A DNA stretch of 64,000 nucleotides, taken from assembly GCF_017498505.1 (NCBI RefSeq), contig NZ_CP071798.1, positions 62,001 through 126,000 on the forward strand, read 5' to 3'. The notes under the pieces were generated by a model, which did no database searches, was not told where the DNA came from, and was given only the letters and a program-made list of their open reading frames with translations. Below, piece by piece: positions 36,160-45,130 of this stretch. The position numbers and the translations under genes are program-made. The number at the start of each line of letters is the position of its first letter. Position 1 is the first letter of the stretch. Source of the DNA: Sporosarcina sp. Te-1 (GTDB lineage: Bacteria; Bacillota; Bacilli; Bacillales_A; Planococcaceae).

Positions 36160-38313
36160 CTAGATGTTCAGTTTATCCGAGAAACGTATTTCTAGTACAT
36201 CCCCGCTGAAAATCGGGTCATAGAAACCAATCGGTTCTCCGTTCCGCATCAATTGATAATGGGTCGGCCCGGTGGTTGGCAGATCATACTCGACAAAAGC
36301 GAATACATCACTAAAGACAATCGGGGCATGATCGACAGCATCAAATTCAATCTTATCTCCAGGTGCAGGGGGTGCGGATTCCTCCACAACTTGGCCGTTT
36401 ATTCGGATGACATACCGTTTCTTCCGAATGTTTGCTGGCACTCCATTGAATTTGACTGTAGCCTGGTCGAAAAGATGGACCCCTGCCTCTTGTGCAAGTT
36501 GTTCAATGGTTGGCAGTGTCATAGGCTCTGTCTGGATGATATCTCCATCTTTTACGACATACGACTCGGAAACAGTTCTTCCTCCGACGAGATAGGCTGT
36601 CGTTACGGAATATTTGGTTTGAATCCTTTTTTGGTTGACGAACAGCTGGACCGGGTTTTGACTAGTAGCTAAGGTGCCCCATTCAGCGAGCAAATCCGTG
36701 ATTGTTTCTTTTTGTATCACTTGAATCTCATCTCTGTCATGAAGTGCAGTATCTACACTTGCTTTCTCTCCATTGAGTAAAATAGTTGGTGAAATGGTCT
36801 TCTCCATGTTATTGAAAATGACTTGTTTCGCGGGTATGTCCCCAACTAAATCGCGCACAGAAGCGGATGCGTCTGCTCCGTTTTCCCCTCGCGTCAATTG
36901 GATCTGGTCTCCATTTGATAATAAATCTTTTGTACTCGCGGGTCTACCATTCACGAGCAATGTCGAAGGTGTGCCATGTTCTCCAGGTATGATAATCGTT
37001 TGGCTGTTCACGGTGACGGACATTCCAAGTCCTGGCTTGCCGTATAGTTCTCCTGGCTTAATTTTAGCTGCGAGAAGAGCGTCCCCGACTGACATCTCCT
37101 TCAATTCAAATAAGCGGATTGTCTTGTCGTTCACTGTGACTGACATGTAATGAATTGGTGCCCTTCGAGCCGCGATCGCAATGCCAATCGGTGTTACTAA
37201 GGCCGGAGAGGACTCAATTTCATCAGCATAAGTGACCCCTGATAAAGCATCCAACCCTCTAATGCCAATCCGGTTCAAAGGCAATTCCAGACAGCGGCTC
37301 AGCTCATCGGTCAAACGGGGCGTCAGACTGCCGCCTCCGACCACCATGACAGCTTGTGGAGATCGTCCGTTATTCAACCGTCTGATCTCTTCTGAAATGC
37401 TTTGAGCGAGCCGTTCTGTTGCTGGTTGTAAAATCGTGATGACTTCCGCAGAGGCCACCTGTTGTTCAAATCCCAGAATATCGGTTATGGTCACTTCTTC
37501 TTCTGCCAGCTCTCTTTTTGTCAGTTCGGCGACAGGGAAGTCTAGCAAGTAGTGATTGCTGAGTGCTTCGGTAATTTCATCTCCCGCAATCGGTACCATC
37601 CCATATGCTGTCACGGTATTATCGTTTGTAATCGCAATGTCCGAAGTGCCTGCCCCGATATCGACTAGCGCCACATTTAATCTTCTCATGGAAGGGGGAA
37701 TCAGGACATTAATCGCAGCAATCGGTTCCAATGTTAATGCTTCCATTTCCAGCTCAGCCCTCTTCAAGGCTGACAGGAGAGATTCGACCACAACTCGCGG
37801 AAGGAAAGTCGCGATGACTTCTACACTTGCAGACTGTCCCGTCTGATCGATTAAGCTGCCAATTTCTTCACCGTCCAGTTTATACCGGAGGACAGAATAG
37901 CCTACACAATAATAGTAATCATCCATTGGCACAGAGTCAGATAGTAACAATTTTTGCTGGGCTTGCTGGACAGCACCAAGCTCCAGCCGATTCACGTCTT
38001 CCATCGACATGATGGCATGCTCAGAAGTATTGATTTCCATGGAGCCTTCTGCTGTTTTTAAAGCTCGTCCCGCCGCTGCGACACTGACGCGTTTCAAAGG
38101 ACCGTGCCGCAATTCCAACTCGGCTTTAATTTCTGTTATTACTTTTGCAACACTCAATATATTATGTATTTGTCCATCAATCATGGACCGTTCTTTATGT
38201 TCCACGGAGATGAGATCGGCAACATGGTAAATGCCATCCTCTTCTTGTAATATCAGGCCGACGACAGAGCGTGTTCCGATGTCCAAGGCAAATAGTGTGG
38301 TGGCCACGGTCAT
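36160..38313 (-). CDS. FtsA/PilM-like ATPase with long beta-grasp-like repeat tail
   Basis: A 717-residue protein. Residues about 5-370 are an actin-like ATPase of the FtsA/PilM type: phosphate-1 motif ALDIGTRSVVGL, an SHS2-like region (LKRVSVAAAGRAL), phosphate-2 VALVDIGAGTSDIAI (about 216-230) and adenosine VMVVGGGSLTPRL (about 318). The C-terminal 340 residues are a series of short units with the pattern hydrophobic-NG-x-P/K-A..L..GD-x-I (near 450, 512, 622-650 and 689), resembling small beta-grasp domains. No membrane segment is seen. Standard FtsA is about 420 residues, so this is a distinct family, found in Bacillales. Function unknown; a scaffold at the envelope is my inference. Confidence 0.7.
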   Translation of the reverse strand: MTVATTLFALDIGTRSVVGLILQEEDGIYHVADLISVEHKERSMIDGQIHNILSVAKVITEIKAELELRHGPLKRVSVAAAGRALKTAEGSMEINTSEHAIMSMEDVNRLELGAVQQAQQKLLLSDSVPMDDYYYCVGYSVLRYKLDGEEIGSLIDQTGQSASVEVIATFLPRVVVESLLSALKRAELEMEALTLEPIAAINVLIPPSMRRLNVALVDIGAGTSDIAITNDNTVTAYGMVPIAGDEITEALSNHYLLDFPVAELTKRELAEEEVTITDILGFEQQVASAEVITILQPATERLAQSISEEIRRLNNGRSPQAVMVVGGGSLTPRLTDELSRCLELPLNRIGIRGLDALSGVTYADEIESSPALVTPIGIAIAARRAPIHYMSVTVNDKTIRLFELKEMSVGDALLAAKIKPGELYGKPGLGMSVTVNSQTIIIPGEHGTPSTLLVNGRPASTKDLLSNGDQIQLTRGENGADASASVRDLVGDIPAKQVIFNNMEKTISPTILLNGEKASVDTALHDRDEIQVIQKETITDLLAEWGTLATSQNPVQLFVNQKRIQTKYSVTTAYLVGGRTVSESYVVKDGDIIQTEPMTLPTIEQLAQEAGVHLFDQATVKFNGVPANIRKKRYVIRINGQVVEESAPPAPGDKIEFDAVDHAPIVFSDVFAFVEYDLPTTGPTHYQLMRNGEPIGFYDPIFSGDVLEIRFSDKLNI

Positions 38314-38335
38314 TCATCCTTTCTTTAGACGAAAA

Positions 38336-38359
38336 CTGCGAATTTTAGACAATTCGCAG
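38336..38359. promoter_or_regulatory. Inverted repeat between the FtsA-like gene and aroA
   Basis: CTGCGAATT (38336-38344), six bases, AATTCGCAG (38351-38359): a perfect 9-bp inverted repeat 23 bp upstream of the FtsA-like start. It may be an operator or a 5' hairpin. Confidence 0.35.
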
Positions 38360-38468
38360 AAATCGCGTGACTTTCCAAACGGTTTTCATTATACTAGGTC
38401 TATTATATAAAAATGTAACATAGAATCACCCCTTCGGGAAGTGCTGCTATGTGCGGGGAGGAGTCATA

Positions 38469-39554
38469 ATGATGAGGCAAAATGATTTAGATGAGTTGCG
38501 CGGACGTGTGGATGAATTAAACATCAAGATTTTGGATTTAATTAACGAGAGAACCGCTGTCGTGCAGGAGATCGGCAAAGTAAAAGAGAAGCAAGGTGTG
38601 AATAGATATGATCCGATCCGCGAGAGGGAAATGCTTAATTTCTTAAAGGAAACGAATAAAGGCCCGCTTCCAAACGGCGTCTTGGAGCAGATTTTTAAAG
38701 GCATCTTCCTGTCAGCACTGGAAATTCAAGAAGATGAGCAACGCAATGCACTGCTCGTTTCAAGGAAGCGCAAGCCGGAAGATACAGTTGTCGATATAAA
38801 TGGAGAAAAGGTCGGCGACGGAACGCCAACTTTCGTTTTCGGTCCTTGTGCAGTCGAATCTTATGAACAAGTGAAGGCTGTTGCGGACTCCATTAAAGCG
38901 AAGGGCTTGACGATGATGAGAGGCGGAGCATACAAACCTCGTACGTCTCCATACGATTTCCAAGGCCTTGGCCTGGAAGGGCTTAAAATATTGAAGCGGG
39001 TTTCGGATGAGACAGGCCTGTCCATCGTCACCGAAATCATTACACCATCCCATTTGGAAGAAGCAGTGGATTACATTGATGTTATTCAAATCGGCGCACG
39101 CAACATGCAGAACTTTGAACTCCTGAAGGAAGTCGGAATGCTCAATAAACCGGTTCTGTTGAAACGGGGCCTTGCAGCGACGATCGATGAATTCATCAAT
39201 GCAGCTGAATATATCATTTCAAAAGGGAATAGCAACATTATGCTTTGCGAACGCGGAATCCGTACATATGAACGGGCAACCCGCAATACACTGGACATTT
39301 CAGCAGTGCCGATCTTAAAGCAAGAAACGCATTTGCCTGTGTTCGTTGATGTCACCCACTCGACTGGGCGCAAGGATTTGCTGCTTCCAACAGCTAAGGC
39401 TGCTATTGCAGTAGGCGCTGATGGAGTTATGGCAGAAGTCCATCCGGATCCGGCTGTGGCCTTGTCTGATGCGGCACAACAGATGGATATCCAGCAATTC
39501 GATGAATTCTATAAGGAAATCCAGAAATTCATGAATACGTATCAAACAGTATAA
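38469..39554 (+). CDS. aroA: Bifunctional chorismate mutase / DAHP synthase
   Basis: A 361-residue fusion that starts the shikimate pathway. Residues about 1-85 are an AroQ-type chorismate mutase ([30 protein letters not shown]), here mainly a regulatory domain. Residues about 105-355 are a type I-beta DAHP synthase with [27 protein letters not shown], the LLKRGLAAT lysine block and [14 protein letters not shown]. It is very like B. subtilis AroA, which is feedback-inhibited by chorismate and prephenate. ATG 38469 or 38472 follows GGGGAGGAG. It lies just upstream of ccpA, as in B. subtilis. Confidence 0.95.
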   Translation: MMRQNDLDELRGRVDELNIKILDLINERTAVVQEIGKVKEKQGVNRYDPIREREMLNFLKETNKGPLPNGVLEQIFKGIFLSALEIQEDEQRNALLVSRKRKPEDTVVDINGEKVGDGTPTFVFGPCAVESYEQVKAVADSIKAKGLTMMRGGAYKPRTSPYDFQGLGLEGLKILKRVSDETGLSIVTEIITPSHLEEAVDYIDVIQIGARNMQNFELLKEVGMLNKPVLLKRGLAATIDEFINAAEYIISKGNSNIMLCERGIRTYERATRNTLDISAVPILKQETHLPVFVDVTHSTGRKDLLLPTAKAAIAVGADGVMAEVHPDPAVALSDAAQQMDIQQFDEFYKEIQKFMNTYQTV

Positions 39555-39566
39555 TTTTGCGAGAGT

Positions 39567-39600
39567 CCGGCTAGGGAATGGGAGCATTCCCTCCAGGCCG
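39567..39600 (+). terminator. Hairpin downstream of aroA
   Basis: AGGGAATG (39573-39580) and CATTCCCT (39585-39592) with extended outer pairing CCGG/CCGG. There is no T run, so termination may be partial and some transcripts may continue into ccpA. Confidence 0.4.
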
Positions 39601-39633
39601 GGCTGCGTTGCGTCACATATTTGGCGTCGGACC

Positions 39634-39662
39634 TTTTACGGATCCGGCGTTTTGTTTATAAT
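39634..39662 (+). promoter_or_regulatory. Probable ccpA promoter
   Basis: TATAAT at 39657-39662 with a weak TTTTAC (39634-39639) 17 bp upstream. It lies 37 bp before the ccpA start. Confidence 0.45.
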
Positions 39663-39698
39663 GAAGATAGGACATAATTGCAGGAAGGGGAAAAGTCA

Positions 39699-40697
39699 AT
39701 GGCGGTGACAATATATGATGTGGCACGAGAAGCGAATGTCTCGATGGCTACGGTTTCGAGGGTCGTCAATGGCAATCCGAATGTGAAGCCGGCAACCCGC
39801 AAAAAGGTGTTGGATTGCATCGAGCGGCTGGGCTATCGGCCAAACGCGGTAGCTAGAGGGCTAGCGAGCAAGCGTACGACAACAATCGGAGTCATCGTAC
39901 CCGATATTTCAAAAAGCTACTATGCAGAACTCTCAAGAGGAATCGCGGACATTGCCACGATGTACGAATATAATATTATTCTTTCCAATTCCGATAAACG
40001 GGCCACAAGGGAAATGGAGCTTTTCGAAGACCATCTCGGAAAACAAGTGGATGGACTTATTTTTATGAGTGACTCCATATCGGATGAGATTAGAAAAGAG
40101 ATGGTGTCGGCTCATATTCCGATTGTACTGGCAGGGACGCTGGAATCGGATACTGATTTACCTACGGTGAATATCGACCATGAACAAGCTGCTTATGACG
40201 CTACAAAAAAATTGATTGAAAATGGGCACACGAGGATTGTCCATGTCTCTGGACCATTTTCACGGGATATTAACCGTCTTTGCAAACGGGTCGGCTACGA
40301 GAGAGCTTTAGAAGAAGCCGGCTTGCCGGTATACGAAGAGTACGTCATTGAAACGGATAATACATACGACGATGCGTATGACAAATGGAAGCTTGTGCGT
40401 GAACTATCGGAAAAGCCGACAGCTATTTTTGCCGGCAATGATGAAATAGCGGTTGGAATGCTGAACGGCATACGGGATGAAGGACTATCCGTTCCGGATG
40501 ATTTCGAACTCATTTGTTTCGAACATACCTTACTTTCCAGAGCCGTTCGTCCACAACTTTCGACAATTGTCGTGCCGTTATATGATTTAGGAGCCGTGTC
40601 TATGCGCCTGTTGACAAAATTGATGAACGGGGAAGAAGTGGATGATCCCGATGTACTTTTGCCATACCGGATGGAGGAACGGGAGTCAACGAAATAA
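39699..40697 (+). CDS. ccpA: Catabolite control protein A
   Basis: A 332-residue LacI/GalR regulator, the master of carbon catabolite control when bound to HPr-Ser46-P. The N-terminal helix-turn-helix and hinge helix are clear: [28 protein letters not shown] and [14 protein letters not shown] (about 4-62). The core shows the CcpA blocks [23 protein letters not shown] and [13 protein letters not shown]. Length and start agree with B. subtilis CcpA; ATG 39699 has AGGAAGGGG upstream. The adjacent acetate genes are classical CcpA targets, but I found no confident cre site before acsA. Confidence 0.95.
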   Translation: MAVTIYDVAREANVSMATVSRVVNGNPNVKPATRKKVLDCIERLGYRPNAVARGLASKRTTTIGVIVPDISKSYYAELSRGIADIATMYEYNIILSNSDKRATREMELFEDHLGKQVDGLIFMSDSISDEIRKEMVSAHIPIVLAGTLESDTDLPTVNIDHEQAAYDATKKLIENGHTRIVHVSGPFSRDINRLCKRVGYERALEEAGLPVYEEYVIETDNTYDDAYDKWKLVRELSEKPTAIFAGNDEIAVGMLNGIRDEGLSVPDDFELICFEHTLLSRAVRPQLSTIVVPLYDLGAVSMRLLTKLMNGEEVDDPDVLLPYRMEERESTK

Positions 40698-40702
40698 AAC
40701 AG

Positions 40703-40742
40703 AAGGACATCTGCTGTCATACATGACAGGATGTCCTTTTTT
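40703..40742. terminator. Terminator between ccpA and acuC
   Basis: AAGGACATC..TGTCAT pairs with ATGACA..GATGTCCTT, then TTTTTT; shared by converging genes. Confidence 0.8.
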
Positions 40743-40751
40743 CTTGTCCCC

Positions 40752-41909
40752 CTATGATTCATTTCGAATGATATGTAATGCCCGGTTGGCCATTTGTGCA
40801 TTTTTTTCGGTAATTTCACTTTTTCGGGGAATGGGCTCATATAAAGGAGTGGGATCATCCCATGTCCCTATCAAAGGCACGGGTGACTGAGGCTGCCATT
40901 CATCCAGCCAGTCTTTCGGCAAGTCACCGCTTGGTGAGGGAAGCTGTTTCATCGCAAGCCAAATTTGGGACCAGGCCCTCGGAACGACTCGCCAAATATC
41001 GTAGCCGCCTCCTCCGACGGCAATCCAACGCCCTTCACAATATTCCTCTGCTATTTCCCGTGCCAGACGTGGAATCTGCTTATAGATTTCCATAGTACCG
41101 TACAAGTGCGTCAATGGATCGAAAAAATGGGCATCCGCTCCGTTTTGTGTGAGCAGGACATCCGGTTTAAAGAAGGCTGCAATCTCTCGTAATGATGTCC
41201 GATATATATCCAGAAACGACTCATCCTCTGTAAACGCATCTATTGGAAAATTAAAGCTCCTACCATAACCGGGCCCGTTTCCGCGTTCAGTTACATTACC
41301 TGTTCCGGGAAATAAATAGCGGCCGGTTTCATGGATAGATAAGGTACAGACAGAGGGATCGTCGTAAAAAGTCCATTGCACTCCATCTCCATGGTGGGCG
41401 TCTGTATCGACATAAAGTACACGGGCATTGTATTTTTGCTGAAGATATTTGATGGCCACAGAACTATCGTTATAAACACAGAACCCTGATGCTTTTCCTT
41501 GGAACCCATGGTGCAGGCCGCCACCTAAATTAACGGCATAACGTGCATGTCCTTCCATCACTTGATCTACCGCGGTCAAAGTACCGCCGACAAGCGTGGC
41601 GCTCGCTTCGTGCATGCCCTGGAAAATGGGGGTGTCTTCTGTCCCGATACCATAGATGTCAGATACTTCTTTGCCTACTTCTCCGCGCCCAGCCTTCTTG
41701 ACAATCTCAATGAATTTCTCATCATGAGCGAGGAGCAGCTCGCTGTCTGTAGCCATGCGGGGAGCTATGATATCTTCGTCATGGATTGCATGAATTTTGC
41801 GCAATAAGTCAAGTGTCATCACTATTCTTTTTTGATTGAACGGATGGGTATCCGAAAAAGAGTATCCAAGTTGGTCTTCTGAAAATACGAATATAGCATC
41901 TTTTTTCAT
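40752..41909 (-). CDS. acuC: Acetoin utilization protein AcuC, protein deacetylase
   Basis: A 385-residue zinc-dependent deacetylase of the histone deacetylase superfamily. Family motifs are HPFNQKRI near the start, GGGLHHGFQGKASGFCVYND (about 128-147, catalytic His pair), VLYVDTDAHHGDGVQ (zinc Asp and His), and LLTQNGADAHFFDPL. In B. subtilis AcuC removes the acetyl group from AcsA, restoring activity. The ATG overlaps the acuB stop (TGA 41906-41908), so acuA-acuB-acuC is a tight operon, divergent from acsA. The longer frame from 41936 overlaps acuB and is rejected. Confidence 0.93.
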   Translation of the reverse strand: MKKDAIFVFSEDQLGYSFSDTHPFNQKRIVMTLDLLRKIHAIHDEDIIAPRMATDSELLLAHDEKFIEIVKKAGRGEVGKEVSDIYGIGTEDTPIFQGMHEASATLVGGTLTAVDQVMEGHARYAVNLGGGLHHGFQGKASGFCVYNDSSVAIKYLQQKYNARVLYVDTDAHHGDGVQWTFYDDPSVCTLSIHETGRYLFPGTGNVTERGNGPGYGRSFNFPIDAFTEDESFLDIYRTSLREIAAFFKPDVLLTQNGADAHFFDPLTHLYGTMEIYKQIPRLAREIAEEYCEGRWIAVGGGGYDIWRVVPRAWSQIWLAMKQLPSPSGDLPKDWLDEWQPQSPVPLIGTWDDPTPLYEPIPRKSEITEKNAQMANRALHIIRNES

Positions 41910-42547
41910 TGCTGTGCGCCTGGGAAATTTGGCCATAAGACTTCGAAACCGCTCTCTTTCAGACCTTGAATGGTTTGCAAAGGATTCATCGTCTTAATTC
42001 GGATGACCAATATTTTATTGTCCTTATTTTCCTTATCGGGATAAACGAGGACGCTCAGAACATTCGTATTTTGCTCATGGAACACTTTGGATACCTCAAA
42101 TAGAATGCCCGGCACGTTCGGAACCCGGACCTCGATTTGCGAACCGGGCTGATGGGCGCCTGTCAATTCAATGTAATTATAGAGCAGATCCGTTTCGGTA
42201 ATGATTCCGACCAATCGACCGCCTGATACGATAGGTAAGCAACCAATCTGATGCTCGTAGAAAAGGACGGCTGATTCTTCCACAAAGTCCATTGGGTGTC
42301 CCGTGATGGGATTGGAAGTCATAATTTTCGTAAGCGGCAGATCGAGTGGTTGCTGATCGGGTTCCGCAAGCAGAGCTGGGGCCGCCTGCTTTAAATCTCG
42401 ATCGGAAACAACGCCCACCAGCTTTCCGTCATTCAGAATCGGCAGATGGCGTATCTTGTGGTCGCGCATGATCTGCAATGCGTCGCGGACAGTGTGCGCC
42501 GTTGTCAGTGTGACGACTTCTTTTTTCATGATTTCTTCAACTAGCAT
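41906..42547 (-). CDS. acuB: CBS and ACT domain protein AcuB
   Basis: A 213-residue protein with two N-terminal CBS domains (about 1-60 and 80-135; MKKEVVTLTTAHTVRDALQIM, LVGVVSDRDLKQAAP, GGRLVGIITETDLLYNY) followed by an ACT domain (IEVRVPNVPGILFEVSKVFHEQ, about 140-210). CBS pairs bind adenyl nucleotides. AcuB has no proven reaction and may sense energy or ligands for the acetate system. It lies between acuA and acuC, overlapping acuC and 16 bp after acuA. Confidence 0.93.
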   Translation of the reverse strand: MLVEEIMKKEVVTLTTAHTVRDALQIMRDHKIRHLPILNDGKLVGVVSDRDLKQAAPALLAEPDQQPLDLPLTKIMTSNPITGHPMDFVEESAVLFYEHQIGCLPIVSGGRLVGIITETDLLYNYIELTGAHQPGSQIEVRVPNVPGILFEVSKVFHEQNTNVLSVLVYPDKENKDNKILVIRIKTMNPLQTIQGLKESGFEVLWPNFPGAQQ

Positions 42548-42563
42548 CGTTAGAACCTCGCTT

Positions 42564-43196
42564 TCAGTACATAAATCGGTTCATGAACCGCAGGCTGTCA
42601 AATTGCCGGACCGATTCCTGATCCACCCGCTTTCCAATGCGGGCCATTAGGCAATTTGCCGGATGGGAGCTGATTTCGGGATCGTCCGTTGCGTAATACT
42701 CCAAGCCGCCTGCATTCATCATTTTCTCCATCACTTTCCGGTATTCCCAAACATTCAGTTTCGTGCCTTTCAAATCCCAATGCCAATAGTATTCAGTTGT
42801 AATCGTAATATAATCTTCCATCGCGTCATCCATCATGGACACTTCGAGAAGGGCTTTGCCGACACCGCCGCTCCGAAATTTAGGTATGACCTCAATGGCA
42901 CCCAGCTCAATCAAGTTGGCCATTTCCCCTTGGGACCATCTTTCGAGCGGATCCGGGTATAGATACGTGACGTACCCGACGATCTCATTCATTTCCCGCG
43001 CAATAATAATCCGGCCTTCCGGTAAATCGGCGATTTCAATGAGGGCTTTATGCTGCTGAGCAGGCGGCCTGAAAGCCACTAAATGCTCATGAAAATCAAG
43101 GGTTGCCAATTTGGAGGAGGGAATAGGCCCTTCGATAATGACATTGCCGTTACGATGTTTTATCTCCATGGCATTGTATGTTTTTTTATGTTCCAA
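42564..43196 (-). CDS. acuA: Protein acetyltransferase AcuA
   Basis: A 210-residue GNAT enzyme. In B. subtilis AcuA acetylates the conserved lysine of AcsA and switches it off. Sequence blocks match that family: FRPPAQQHKALIEIADLPEGRIIIA, YVTYLYPDPLERWSQG, the acetyl-CoA loop RSGGVGKALLEVSM, and the C-terminal PEISSHPANCLMARIGKRV. TTG 43196 gives the family start MEHKKTYN; GTG 43205 is also possible. It leads the acuABC operon. The 178-bp gap to acsA holds the two divergent promoters. Confidence 0.92.
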   Translation of the reverse strand: MEHKKTYNAMEIKHRNGNVIIEGPIPSSKLATLDFHEHLVAFRPPAQQHKALIEIADLPEGRIIIAREMNEIVGYVTYLYPDPLERWSQGEMANLIELGAIEVIPKFRSGGVGKALLEVSMMDDAMEDYITITTEYYWHWDLKGTKLNVWEYRKVMEKMMNAGGLEYYATDDPEISSHPANCLMARIGKRVDQESVRQFDSLRFMNRFMY

Positions 43197-43374
43197 CAAA
43201 TTCACCGTCCCTGTTAAATTACCTCTCTATTCAGTATACAATAAAAAACTTCACTTGCCGCCGATTATTATTACAAATTAAATAACAATACGAAAAATAT
43301 TAATTTATTAGCCAATATAATGAGAATATTGTAGAATAAAGAATGTTATAGTTTCTAGAAAGGGTGATATGCAT

Positions 43375-45093
43375 ATGGTAACCAAAATTTTACCTGTCGT
43401 TCAAGGAGAATACAATTTGGGGGATTATGAAGCGACAGTTAAAGAGTTTTCATGGGAGGAAGCTGAAAAGCAGTTCAGCTGGTACGAAACAGGTTTGATA
43501 AATATCGCACATGAAGCGGTAGACCGCCATGCAGATTCCTATCGAAAAAACAAAGTGGCGCTCTATTACAAAGATGCGAATCGGAAAGAAGCATATACGT
43601 ATAACGAAATGAAAAAAATGTCCAACAAGGCAGCCAACGTGCTCCGGGACTTTTCATCCTTGGAAAGGGAGAATCGTGTTTTTGTATTCATGCCCCGCTC
43701 TCCTGAATTGTATTTTGCTATTTTAGGAGCTTTGAAAAATGGCGCCATCGTCGGACCTCTGTTTGAAGCATTCATGGAAGGGGCGGTATACGACCGGCTT
43801 GCCGACAGTGAGGCCAAAGTGATCATTACGACACCTGAGCTAGTGGAACGAGTGCCGATCGACCGTTTGCCCCATTTGAAGCATATCTTCTTAGTAGGAG
43901 AAGGAATTGAGGAAGATGAGCGCCATATAGACTTTAATAAGCATCTAAAGGAAGCATCCCCGCATTTCCAAGTGGAGTGGCTGGAGAAAGAATCTCCTAC
44001 ATTATTGCACTATACGTCTGGCTCGACTGGCAAGCCAAAAGGGGTCTTGCACGTAGAGGCGGCGATGGTGCAACAATTACAGACAGCCAAATGGGTCCTC
44101 GATTTGAAAGAGGAGGATATCTTCTGGTGTACAGCCGATCCAGGCTGGGTGACAGGAACTGCCTATGGTATTTTCGGGCCGATGCTAGCGGGCGCAACAT
44201 CGTTGATTGTTGGTGGCCGTTTCTCCCCGGACATTTGGTATGAAGCCATTCAAGATTACAGTGTTTCCGTCTGGTACAGTGCACCGACGGCTTTCAGGAT
44301 GCTAATGGGTGCAGGCGCTGGACCAATTGAAAAATACGATCTTTCTTCATTGCGTCATATTCTGTCTGTCGGCGAGCCGTTGAATCCGGAAGTCATCCGT
44401 TGGGGCATGGAAGTGTTCAACCTCCGAATCCACGATACTTGGTGGATGACCGAGACCGGTGCGCAAACTATTTGCAACTTCCCGTCCATACCGATCAAAC
44501 CGGGAAGCATGGGGAAACCGGTGCCGGGACTGGAAGCGGCGATTGTGGACGATCAAGGGAATGTGCTTCCGCCGAATCGAATGGGGAACTTGGCAATTCG
44601 CAAAGGTTGGCCGGCTATGATGCGTCAAATTTGGAATAATCCCGAGAAGTATGCTTCTTATTTCTTGAATGATGAGTGGTATGTTTCCGGAGATTCCGCC
44701 TATATGGATGAGGATGGTTATTTCTTCTTCCAAGGTCGTGTCGATGATGTCATTATGACGAGTGGCGAGAGGGTTGGACCGTTTGAAGTGGAAAGCAAGC
44801 TTCTCGAACACCCTGCAATCGTTGAGGCGGGCGTAATTGGCAAGCCTGATCCTGTACGCGGGGAAATCATTAAGGCATTTGTCGCTTTACAAGAAGGATA
44901 TGAGCCTTCTGATGAGTTAAAAGAGGATATCCGGCAATTCGTCAAACGCGAATTGGCGGCGCATGCTGCACCACGGGAAATTGAGTTTAAGGATAAATTG
45001 CCAAAGACCAGAAGCGGTAAAATTATGAGACGCGTATTAAAGGCTTGGGAATTAGACTTGCCGACAGGCGATTTATCGACAATGGAAGACTAA
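43375..45093 (+). CDS. acsA: Acetyl-CoA synthetase AcsA
   Basis: A 572-residue AMP-forming synthetase that turns acetate, ATP and CoA into acetyl-CoA. The adenylation signature is LLHYTSGSTGKPKGVLH (about 208-224), with WCTADPGWVTGTAYGIFGP, the TWWMTETGAQ motif and the DVIMTSGERVGPFEVES hinge. The C-terminal PKTRSGKIMRRVL carries the lysine that AcuA acetylates. ATG 43375 follows AAAGGGTGAT, and the length equals B. subtilis AcsA; ATG 43369 is closer to that site. Head-to-head with acuABC, it completes an acetate-use module with covalent control. Confidence 0.95.
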   Translation: MVTKILPVVQGEYNLGDYEATVKEFSWEEAEKQFSWYETGLINIAHEAVDRHADSYRKNKVALYYKDANRKEAYTYNEMKKMSNKAANVLRDFSSLERENRVFVFMPRSPELYFAILGALKNGAIVGPLFEAFMEGAVYDRLADSEAKVIITTPELVERVPIDRLPHLKHIFLVGEGIEEDERHIDFNKHLKEASPHFQVEWLEKESPTLLHYTSGSTGKPKGVLHVEAAMVQQLQTAKWVLDLKEEDIFWCTADPGWVTGTAYGIFGPMLAGATSLIVGGRFSPDIWYEAIQDYSVSVWYSAPTAFRMLMGAGAGPIEKYDLSSLRHILSVGEPLNPEVIRWGMEVFNLRIHDTWWMTETGAQTICNFPSIPIKPGSMGKPVPGLEAAIVDDQGNVLPPNRMGNLAIRKGWPAMMRQIWNNPEKYASYFLNDEWYVSGDSAYMDEDGYFFFQGRVDDVIMTSGERVGPFEVESKLLEHPAIVEAGVIGKPDPVRGEIIKAFVALQEGYEPSDELKEDIRQFVKRELAAHAAPREIEFKDKLPKTRSGKIMRRVLKAWELDLPTGDLSTMED

Positions 45094-45130
45094 AAAAACT
45101 GGATCGCTGCTTGAGCGATCCAGTTTTTTT
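45093..45130. terminator. Bidirectional terminator between acsA and the PBP gene
   Basis: ACTGGATCGCT and AGCGATCCAGT form a perfect stem with flanking A7 and T7 tracts. Confidence 0.9.

Noticed and set aside
43206..43374. CcpA cre site between acuA and acsA
   Set aside because: Expected from B. subtilis, but no sequence close to TGWAANCGNTNWCA was found by eye.
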